Shown here piece after piece: positions 55,359 to 64,000 of a DNA stretch of 64,000 nucleotides. Positions within the stretch are counted from its first letter, which is position 1. Every line of letters begins with the position of its first letter. This stretch comes from Coniferiporia sulphurascens (taxonomy: Eukaryota; Basidiomycota; Agaricomycetes; Hymenochaetales; Hymenochaetaceae): assembly GCA_002794785.1 (NCBI GenBank), contig NBBA01000002.1, positions 1,488,001-1,552,000 of the forward strand, read 5' to 3'. Position numbers and translations under genes: made by a program. Under the pieces are notes generated by a model that worked only from the letters and a program-made list of their open reading frames with translations, was not told where the DNA came from and did no database searches.

Positions 55359-58064
55359 TCTTTTTATTATTATTATTATTATTATTATTCCTGCAGTATT
55401 ACATAATTACAAGCTGCCCCCCCAAAGGGGGGGCCCTAACTACATAACAACAGAGGCACCCGTCATCGCACAATGCACAAAACTGGGTGGGAGCCCTGCT
55501 CCCTGAAGGGTGCCCAAGGTGGGAAGGGCCCCTATTAATGAGAAGAGGAGGAGAAGGAGAGAGGAATACATATCGTTACGACAAAACCAAGTGGATGAGG
55601 GCAGGTAAAGGGGGTAACTTAGAATAGGAAAGGGAGGGTGAGAGCGCCGGCCAGGACATACACGGGAGAGTCCGAAAGGCGGTCACAGAGTAGAGGAAAA
55701 GGGGGGAAGCGCACCTGAAAGCTCCAAGAGAGCCGGGTCCAGGTCCTGGGAACAGGGTCCAAGCATACGACTCATGTAATCCCGGAGGAGGTCCAAGTCC
55801 ATATCTTCGTCGGTCAGGTGTCCCTCCAGCTCCATCGTGGCAAAGGCCAAGCGAATGGTGGCAGAGGTGCGGTCAGAGAGGCGGGTCATGTGTCCTGTCA
55901 GCTTTAGCCAGTGATGCAGAGCCTGGAGGCGGTTTTCGTCAGCCCATTCGGTGTGGTGGGTCGGGAGAGGGTCACGTGGTGGCCAGACCTTACAGATCCA
56001 TGGCCAGAAAGTACAGCAGCCGCCCAGGACGTGGGCAGTGGATTGAGCAGGCCAGGGGGGGTGGTTGTGCCATTGGCAGTGCGAGATCAGACCATGTCTG
56101 TGTTGGTAGACTGAGTCAAAGCTCAGCCAGTAACCCCTGTAGGGACTGGTGCAACATAGGATCTGGGCCACCACCGAGAGCTCTTTTCGTGGGTGGTCGA
56201 CTGCATGCATTAACAGCTTACAGGGTCGGCAGGAGGGGGCCCCGTTGACGGTGAGATACTTGTCGGCCATCGAGGCCAGAGGGCGGGCGAGTGAGAGTGA
56301 CCAATGTTCCATCAGTGTGTTGACAGCGGCCTCTTTCAGTGCAGAGGTGGAGGGTGCTAGGGAAGATGGGGGTAGGTTTGTGGCAAACTTGGCCTCGCTG
56401 TCGGCCCATTCGTTCCCAGGGATGTCCGAGTGACCCGGGCACCATACAAAGTGAATAGAAAGGTCCGGATATGAGTCCAAGAGGGTCTGGACCCCAGCCT
56501 TCCATTGATGAAGGAGGTGGGCGCCTGGGGCCGGCACCCATGTGTGGATAAGGTGGAGGGCCATCAGCAAATCAGACAGAAAGAAGACGTCTGATGCGAC
56601 AGGCAGTAGTTCCTGGAGGTGGTGTGTGGCCCACATCGGAGTGGAGGTGAGGGAGAAAATCTCTGCATCCATGGCAGTGGCACAGGTGGGGGAGGCTAGT
56701 TGGCGCGATTTGAGGTGGGTGAGGCCCTGCATGGTGCAGACCGCTGATCCAGACTTCTTGCCCATGCACGAGCCATCGGTGAAGACCTGGAGGTGGGGGA
56801 GGGTGCTCAGGGAGGGTGCGGCTTCCATGAATTCCTCACGGGTGTCTTTGCTGACCGGAGTGATAGGAGAGGCGAACGAAACTCGACCATTCGTAAATGC
56901 CAGAGGATCCATCCATGGGGGATGAGTGTATGCAGGAACTGGTTGAACCTGGGGGACCCGGACCTGCAGAGAAGTGGAAAAGGGGCGGTTAGTTACTGTT
57001 TTATAAAAACGTTTTCTACCGATGGAGTGTGGGGTGCGCCATAGGCGCAGAGAATGGAGAGTCTTAGCATATTCAAAATAATAAGAAAGAGGGGGAAGGG
57101 AACAAAGGAAATTTGTGGAGAATGGAGAGGCACCTTTGTAGATGCCGAGAATCCATCTGCATGCCATGTTTTGCACAGCCTGCAGATGGCTTACTAAAGT
57201 TTTTTGGCGCCGGCCATGGTACCAAACTGGCGTGCCCCATGTGAGGATCGAGCGAACGCAGGCGATATATAGGTGGCGTAGGAGAAGGGCTGAGATGCCG
57301 TGTTCGGTGTTCCCGAGAATGCAGAGGGCAGAGAGGGTGGAGAGGCCCTTGGAACGCATTCACTCTACATGGGCTTTAAAGGTGAGGGCGGGGTCCCACC
57401 AAATCCTGAGCCATCGGAGTGGGATGGAGGGTTGGACGAGGGTGGAGGGGTCGACTTGAACCCTGGCGGTGTCCCAATTGGTGTATGCTGGTGATCGACG
57501 CTGGGGTGGGTGGAAGTGCAGGCACTCAGTCTTGGCAGCCTCGATGTTGAGACCAATGTCGCCAAAGTGAGCGTTGAGTTGGTGATAGGCGTTGGACAGT
57601 TGCTGGCAGTTGGATGCCACGCTGGGTCCGATGCACATGAGGAGGTGGTCGTCAACATATGCTAGGGCAGTGGTGCCGGTTTGGTGAAATTTCCGGAGGA
57701 CCACACCTGCAAATATGGTGGAGAGGATCGGGGATACCAGCGATCCCTGGGGGGTGCCGAGGTCTGGTTTCTGGGTGGTTGGGAGGGTGGTGCCATCGAA
57801 AGCGATGGCGACCTGCCGGTCCGTCATGAAGGACAAGCACCAGTCCACCATGTCAGGTGGGCACTGGAGGTCCAACAGCTGTTGGTGGAGGAGCTGTGGG
57901 TGTACCAAATCGAAGAACCCCTGTATGTTGACTGCTAGGACCGAACATACACAGCCCTCTGCATGGGCATGCTCTGCAATCTGTTGTAGTCACCTGGGTT
58001 CAACATGGGGGAGTTTTAGCTGCCCGCACTAGTCAATGGTGGTGGTTACTGGTCAAGAAGGATG
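55359..58064 (-). mobile_element. LINE-o, internally deleted subfamily 2 LINE
   Basis: It has the normal 58-base leader (58007-58064), an ORF1 start (MLNPGDY, ATG 58006), and then after about seven codons a direct jump at 57980 into the RT of ORF2. The 3' end is complete with a UTR (55390-55682), the hairpin near 55410-55432 and an (ATT)n tail at 55359-55389. Both ends needed for mobility remain while ORF1, endonuclease and half of RT are gone. Confidence 0.88.
55683..57980 (-). pseudogene. LINE-o ORF2, RT palm to C-terminus
   Basis: It starts in the RT (AEHAHAEGCVCSVLAV, near 57970) and holds GTPQGSLVSPILS, YVDDH near 57650, RNase H (FTDGSCMGKKSGSAVC, DAEIFSL, NEWADSEAK) and the Cys/His segment HCQWHNHPPWPAQS with STAHVLGGC. 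One TGA near 57358 (HVE-stop-MRSKG, sisters Arg) splits it. From there 558 codons are open to 55683. Confidence 0.88.
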
Positions 58065-58223
58065 ATGGCCCACGCCAGTTCTCCCTCCTGCCACCCGACC
58101 CAGGGTGGTCACTTACGTCTCAAGGAACCTCCCCCAGTCTTTATGGTCAGTAGTGGGCCCAGCTTCTAGCGGCACCGACATCGTGACAGTGGAGATCCAT
58201 GGCGACCGCCTGGTCAGGGTGTG
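58065..58223 (+). mobile_element. Short LINE endonuclease fragment, plus strand
   Basis: About 160 bases read VLPPATRPRVVTYVSRNLPQ, then SLWSVVGPASSGTDIVTVEI and GDRLVRVC, the second quarter of the endonuclease. It lies between the 5' end of LINE-o and the tail of W2. Its wording is nearest to subfamily 2. Confidence 0.75.
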
Positions 58224-60082
58224 TTTTTTTTTTTAATTATTCCTGCAGTATTACATAATTACAAGCTGCCCCCCCTTTGGGGGGGCCCTAACTACATAAC
58301 AATGGAGGCGCCCGTCATCACACAATGCACAAAACTGGGTGGGGACCCTGCTCCCCGAAGGGTGCCAAGGTGGGAAGGGTCCCTATTAGTAAAGGGGAAG
58401 CAAGGGGGAGGAATACATATCACTACGACAAGACCAAGCGGATTAGGGCAGGTAAAGGGGGTAGCTTAGAATTGGAAAGGGAGGGCGAGAGCGCCAGCCG
58501 GGACATACATGGGAGAGTCCGAAAGGCAGTCATTGAGTAGAGGGAAAGGGAGGAAGCATACCTGAAAGCTCCAAGAGAGCCGGGTCCAGGTCCTGGGGTC
58601 AGGGTCCAAGCATACAACTCATATATTCCCTAAGGAGGTCCAAGTCCATATCTTCATCAGTTGGGTGCCCCTCTAAGTCCATTGTGGCGAAGGCCAGGCG
58701 AATGGTAGCGGAGGTGCGGTCGGAGAGGCGGTTCAAGTGCCCAGTCAATTTCAGCCAGCAGCATAGAACCTGGAGATGGTTTTCATCGGCCCACTCGGCG
58801 TGGTGGGTCAGAAGTGGATCGCCTGACTAAAGGGCGCCCTTGCAGGGCCCAACATACGCGTGTACCTTCCTCGGGATATGGGGCCCAACAAACCCCTCCC
58901 ACTGTCCTTCACGCCGCACAGGCCTAAAGGTGAGATTAGAGCTACCCAACACACCAGAGGTGTAGTGTGAGGGTCACGGCGCCATAGGCACTACCCCACC
59001 ACCCCCAGCCGCCTGGACTCACACCCCCCCATACCCGCTTGGTGATGTGAAGCGCTGCTGCATGTCAAGGAATCAACTTAAGCCCAAATGGGAATTACCC
59101 CCATTAGAACCCATGGAGGATTTAGTCCTCTCAAGCCAACAGAGGGAACTACCCCCTGCTGCTGCAGCCCACTCAGCGCACTGAGTTTCCCGTGCCCTGG
59201 CACGTGCTTCAGAACCTACATCAGCATCAGGTGTTACCCCAACATGCTCTGCAGGGAATACTCAGGGCCCGTATTTAAGGGTTTTCCCGCTTCTGGATCC
59301 ACAGTGTACCAGAATCTCCGTGTCGCAGAGGGGTGGACCCTGACGCTTTTTACAGCTGCCAGGGAGTGCCTCTTACTAACCACCTCAAGGGGGCCCGACC
59401 CACCCGAGAGGCCCATGGTGTCCTGTCGCATTTCTGCATTGGATGGTTATTACTGCCACGCCATGTGTTATGAGACCCCCATCTCCTTTTAGCAACTAGT
59501 GCCATCATCAGAGACCCTTTCGGGAATTTGGGGAGCAGTTTTTGGTATGACATGCTGGTCATCATGGCCTCAATGCAAGTGCATCAACCCCGGAAGGTTA
59601 GACCCGACTTTTGCCGAACCCGAGGTTTCCCAGTTTTCACCAACCACTAGTGGGCAGAGGGTTTCCCGACTCCCATGGAAACGTTATCATCGTGTTCCCC
59701 CCCGACTGGCGCACTTTGCACCTTGCCCCGCTGACTGGGCCCAAGGGCACGACCAGCAGACCAGTCGAGGCACCACACCCCGAGAGGGCATGGCAGACGT
59801 GAAGAGGAATCATCCTCACCGAGTTATCCCCCCAATGCAATGTTAACAACGGGTTGCATACCCTCTGGTGAGCCCTAGAGCCCCTTTCGCGTCTTCGAAA
59901 CTGCCGTTACAGCGACTGGACGACCAGTGAGTGCGCACTCCGGAGGACCAGTGTGCAGTCGGTAGCCTTCTCTCATATTGACCCAGTAGTATACCAGACC
60001 AGAGTACGGGTTGCTGCGACGAACCCCCAGACGACCCCCAGTGAAAACCAGAGATGGTGGTGGTAAGAGGACAAGAAGGATG
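58224..60082 (-). mobile_element. W2, second W-LINE chimera
   Basis: W copy 2 (58827-60082) is joined to a subfamily 2 LINE 3' end (58224-58826) with UTR, the hairpin near 58265-58288 and an A tail (T-run 58224-58234). The junction into LINE is about 0.36 kb nearer the 3' end than in W1, while the W side ends at the same W position. Flanks differ (EN fragment on one side, LINE-q on the other) and no target duplication is seen. The W part shows no gene. Confidence 0.85.
58530..58826 (-). pseudogene. W2 LINE part, last codons of ORF2
   Basis: It covers WADENHLQVL through LTGHLNRLSDRTSATIRLAF, ATMDLEGHPTDEDMDLDLL and the final LLELSG to TGA at 58530-58532. There is no catalytic domain. Confidence 0.8.
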
Positions 60083-61202
60083 TGGAGGCATCTGCTTCTG
60101 ATGCCTGGTCCGCATAGAACTGCCGTTTGGCCGTCTGTATGCCCCTTTTGAAGGCTCTTCTTGCTGTTGCACGCTGGAGGGGGGTGGTGGCCATTGTAAT
60201 CGCAGATAGTAGTGTCTTGTAGTGGGGTGACCACCATGGGACTTCTGTTTTCGATGGCTTTGAGAGGTGGGTGAACGGCTGAAGGGCGGCGACCATGGAG
60301 TCGATAACTGCCTTGGCTTTGATGTCCAGCATATGGGTGTTGTGCCCCGGAAGGCTGAAGGCTTGTTCGAGGAGAGGGAAGGCGATGTTGGTCCATTCTT
60401 CCTTGTCAGCTGGGAGTAGCTGGCATGTCTTTAGGACAGGAGGGGGGGGCCAAAATGGCACTGACCAGCGTAGGATGGCATGGTCAGACAGGGGTGAATG
60501 GTCGGAGGTAGCCAAGTCTAAAATAGAGTCGGGGTTGACTGTGGGTGGGGCCCAGATCATGTCAATGGGGCACCGGCAACGATTGCCATCAGGCCTTGAG
60601 TCAGAGTCAGGAAGGTGGGCAGGCTCCAGGCCATGCCCACGGAAAAAGTCGTCAAGGGGTTGCGCCCCCAAGTCATCTTGCCATGTGGCTGAGAGTTCGG
60701 ACCACATGTGGTGGCAACAGTTGAAGTCGCCCGCCACAAGCAGAGTGGTGGCTAGCACCGAGGGGAGTGAGAATAGAAAGGACTCACCTGGGTACTGGGG
60801 TGGGGCATTCACTCGGTCTGGGGGATGCATACCATAATAGTTGCACACCCGGAGGGTGAGTTGGGATTGTACCTCTACCATCAGTACATCTGTGCCGTAG
60901 GATGCAGCTCCGAGGATTGACCATGAGGTGGTGGGGAGGGCTCTGGATACATATGTGACTACTCGAGGGCAGACCTCTGGTGGTAGTACGGGTATGTAGC
61001 CCGGGATGGTGGGGACGTTGAGGACCGGAGTGCTGGTCGGGTCGGTGATTGATGGCTGCAGGCCTATTTGATACCACAGTGGTTCCTGGATAAGAATTAG
61101 GTGCGGAGGGGAGGGGTCAGTTGTAAGGACAGGGATTAGGGAATGTATCGCCACTAAAGAGTGGGCAGTGTTCCACTGCATGATAGAGATCGTCTCTATC
61201 AT
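60083..61202 (-). pseudogene. LINE-q ORF2, intact AP endonuclease domain
   Basis: ATG 61202 (MIETISIMQWNTAHSL). All endonuclease motifs are present without a stop: LILIQEPLWYQIG, AGDFNCCHHMW, PIDMIWAPP and LSDHAILRW. The open frame runs into W2 sequence, so RT and RNase H are absent. The domain itself could still fold; the gene is truncated. Confidence 0.88.
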
Positions 61203-63212
61203 ATTTCCTCCATCTGGTCATTGGTAGGGTCGGTGGCGAGGGCCTCTTCGATTTGGCGGTATCACCTCTTCTTGGGGCATGCCGGCAGGGTGGTGGGGTG
61301 GTCGCCTTTGCAGTTGTTGCAGAGGCGGGGGTGGGGACATGTGTTGCCTTCTGGCACTGTGTCGGTAGCGCAGTGGGCGCACGACTTGCGGTGGTTGCAG
61401 GTCAGGTGGGCGCCTGCACAGTCAGCGCAACATGGTTGGGCTTGGCAGCCCTTGGTTCCATGGCCGAGGCCCTGGCACCACTCACACTGGGTGAGGGTGG
61501 GGCGGATGGGTGGGACTGAGAGGTGGAGGGCAGATCCGAACATCCAGATGCGTGGCCTCTTGAGGAGGCGCTCGTGGATGGATCCATCGGGGTCGACAAA
61601 GGAGAATACCACTGGGCACCTGTCGAGCGTCGGCAGGTAGTCCTCGGTGGCAGCGAAGTGGGGGGTGACTACGAAGTCGAGGTTGCAGAGTGCTGGGTTG
61701 TGCCGAATTTCAGCCATGAGGGCTCTCTCAGTGATGGTGTGTCCATTCTGGCCGAACAGGAAGTCCTTGCACGGCACCATGGAGATGCGTAGGGCGGACC
61801 GGGGATGAACTCTGGAGGGGGTCAGGGAGAAGGCAGCTGGGATGTTGATTCCTGCCACAATGCACTCTGTGCACATGTGGGAGGCATAGGCTGTGGAGTG
61901 ACGATCAATGATCGTTTCCATGGTCGGGTTTGCCGAGGATGGGCGCGCTGCAAACGTAGTCACGATGCCCCCCTTTACGTTGTAGGAAGAGGACAGGACC
62001 GGGACTTGGTCTGCAGTGGGGAGGGAGGCGAAGAACTCATGGGACGTTTTTGTCAGGGCCATTGCTGACTTCTGGTTTTCGGCCCATATGCCAACTGTCG
62101 GGGTGAGGACCAAGGTTGGGTCCTTGGCGTACATGGTGGGGGGTGGGGGCACCTTCCTCTGGTGCTTCTTCTTCTTCTGCATCAGGTTGATGACCGCTCC
62201 GGTGGCCAGGGCTACTGGAGTTGGGTTGGTCACTGTTGGGGGGGCCGCTGCTGCAGCGACTTGTGCGTAGGAGGTGGGGGCTGCCTGGGGGGCTGCCTGG
62301 GGGGTGGGCTGCTGTTGTTGTTGTTGTTGTTGTGGTTGTCGGGGGGCGGGCCTAGAGCTGATGGAGGCCATCTGACGTGAAATAGAAGCTATGTCAGTTG
62401 TCAGGCGCTTGACTGCATCTGTCAGCGCCCTCATTTCTGGGGTCATGGGGGCGGTGCCAGGGGTCCCGGTGGTGGCCGGGGCGAGCTGGGGCGAAGGGTT
62501 CTGGGAGGGCGATTACTGCCCCCTCCCTCGTGAAGTTGTAGGCCATCACTGCGTTGCGGTAGATGATGTTCTGGGGGTATGTCCTGTCTTGCTCTATGTT
62601 GGCCAGTGTCTTCTGGACGTTCCAAAGGAGGTCACCCACAAACTGCACTGCCTTCACATCTATTGTCTCGGTGGTGGCATCCCTGGTCTGCTGGTCGAAG
62701 TTGTCCAGGACGCAGGTGAGGGAGTACATGAACCCTGCAGTGTGCTGTTCATGTTGTTGGGCTGGGGGTCCTCTCGGTGTGAGAGGTGACATGGCGGCTG
62801 AGGAGCATTTCCGCCCAAGGCTTGCACCTCCCGCCTGTTGCGGGGAGGTATGGGGGTCAACTGCCATTGCTGGGGCTGTCTCACCGGTTTCTATGGAGCC
62901 ATGTATTGACCCTACCGAGGCGGCTGGGGAGCCGACTCAGGATGTTGCCCTTGATTCTGTGTGCGCTTGAGCGGTGAAGTCATAGGCCGAGATCAGTTGG
63001 GAGTTGCTGATGGCTGGAGAGGGGGCTAGGACGTCTGGCGAGGATGTCAGGTCTTGGGTGAGGTTGGTTGTGGGGGTGGTGGGGGTGGTCGTTCCGTGTC
63101 TAGCGGCCATCCTGGCGACCCAGTCTGGATCAGCGTTGGCCGATGGGGCGGGTGGGGGGTTGGTTCGGTTTGTTTGACGGAGAGTGTTCCTGTAATTGCC
63201 TGGGTTCGACAT
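61199..63212 (-). pseudogene. LINE-q ORF1, gag-like zinc-knuckle protein
   Basis: ATG 63212 (MSNPGNYRNTLRQTNRTNPP). TGA near 62936 (RATS-stop-VGSPA). A deletion near 62475 removes the PPQRA region and shifts the frame. It is then open from 62446: Gln stretch near 62308-62338, MYAKDPTLVLTP, ISMVPCKDFLFGQNGH, CEWCQGLGHGTKGC, CADCAGAHLTCNHRKSC, CNNCKGDHPTTLPAC. A TGA near 61264 replaces Arg after PKKR. It ends with the ATGA overlap to ORF2. Confidence 0.87.
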
Positions 63213-63270
63213 GGGGGAGTTTTAGCTGCCCACACTAGTCGATGGTGGTGGTTACTGGTCAAGAAGGATG

Positions 63271-64000
63271 GGTCGCCACCCTTCAGCCGTTCACCCACCT
63301 CTCAAAGCCATCGAAAACAGAAGTCCCATGGTGGTCACCCCACTACAAGACACTACTATCTGCGATTACAATGGCCACCACCCCCCTCCAGTGTACAACA
63401 GCAAGAAGAGCCTTCAAAAGGGGCATATGGATGGCCAAACAGCAGTTCTATGCGGACCAGGCATCAGAAGCAGATGCCTCCAACATCTGGAACTGGGCCA
63501 AGCGCGGCCTCAGTAACTGACCTACCCCCATCCCATTGCTGAAATGGCGAGATGGCACCTTCACTCAAACGGATGATGAGAAAGGTGAGCTTTTCTGCGA
63601 AACCTTCTTTATGCCCCCACCACCCCAGACAGTGGCCAACACCCCGCCACCACCACCCCAACCAGCTGCCCCGCCCATACTCCTTGCGGAGCTAACAGGG
63701 GCACTGGCCGATACATCCAACTTGTCGGCTCCGGGCCTCTTGGGAATAGGTTACTGCCCCCTGAAATGGGTGGTGGATGCCTACCCTGATGAGATACTTA
63801 CTCTTTTCAACAATTGTCTGTGTGCGGGGCACCACCCTGAGTGCTGGCGAGTGGCAAAAGTGGTAATGCTCAGGAAACCAAACAAGAAGGACCCCTTCTT
63901 GCTGTGTTCATACCGACCCATTACCCTCGAGGAGACCCTAGGGAAACTCCTCGAAAAGATAATTGCTAACCGGCTCCAATACCTTGTGAACACAAGGGAT
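63271..64000 (+). pseudogene. LINE-r ORF2, linker and RT start (runs off the window)
   Basis: It begins at VATLQPFTHLSKPSKTEVPW and continues through FYADQASEADASNIWNWAKR to the RT start (KVVMLRKPNKKDPF, SYRPITLEETLGKLLEKIIA). TGA 63518-63520 lies in SN-stop-PTPIP, where other copies read GNRPTPIP. The active-site part lies beyond 64000. Confidence 0.88.

Larger units (their letters stand above)
60083..63270 (-). mobile_element. LINE-q, 5' half of a subfamily 1 LINE
   Basis: It has a leader (63213-63270), ORF1 and the ORF2 endonuclease, and is then cut at 60083 (DQASEADAS) by the 5' end of W2. At 63270 it meets LINE-r in the opposite orientation. The ORF2 sequence 60083-60290 is an inverted near-copy of the LINE-r start (63277-63490). 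Confidence 0.9.

Overview
This window is a retrotransposon cemetery from a filamentous fungus, with no host gene I can defend. Two things suggest a fungus. The Ty3/Gypsy elements carry chromodomains, and the intact one has Tf1/sushi-type features. The non-LTR elements have an ORF1 with zinc knuckles and an ORF2 made of AP endonuclease, reverse transcriptase, RNase H and a C-terminal Cys/His motif, as in the Tad1/I group. The style of gag and integrase makes a basidiomycete (Agaricomycetes) likely, but that is inference.

Layout. 1-3552: three LINE pieces (a, b, c). 3553-17757: Gypsy element A on the minus strand. It is split by a complete Gypsy element B on the plus strand (4563-12369, target duplication TCCAG) and by a solo LTR of the B family (15334-15892, target duplication GGTCC). 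17758-24745: a full-length minus-strand LINE (d), itself holding another solo B LTR (23456-24015, target duplication TTGGG). 24746-25204: a small AT-rich island, the only sequence that looks low-copy. 25205-35349: LINE pieces e, f and g; g has the longest open frame (1156 codons). 35350-51446: a nest. LINE-h is split by a chimeric element (head 37536-37831 plus LINE-i). LINE-i is split by a second chimera (W1, 39157-41404) and by LINE-j, and LINE-j is split by the full-length LINE-k (44031-50469). Target duplications of 12-14 bases mark these four insertions. 51447-64000: LINE-l, an internally deleted LINE-o, a second W chimera (W2), LINE-q and the start of LINE-r.

How the parts work. A full-length LINE is about 6.4 kb: a 58-base leader, ORF1 (about 683 codons), then ORF2 (about 1332 codons) whose ATG overlaps the ORF1 stop as ATGA, and a 3' UTR with a C-run/G-run hairpin and an (AAT)n or A-rich tail. 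Element B has gag, a canonical -1 frameshift signal, pol with chromodomain, and two further genes between pol and the 3' LTR: a small protein with one membrane segment and a zinc-knuckle protein. Its LTR start site and primer site are complementary over 11 bases, as in self-priming Tf1.

The most novel content is a set of chimeric retroelements in which a 5'-truncated LINE copy is joined to an unrelated RNA-like sequence. One head runs from a polymerase III-type start to a T5 terminator. Two others share the same 1.26-kb W sequence but join it to different LINE positions. Nearly every protein gene is broken, mostly by TGA where sister copies have CGA, which points to CpG deamination.
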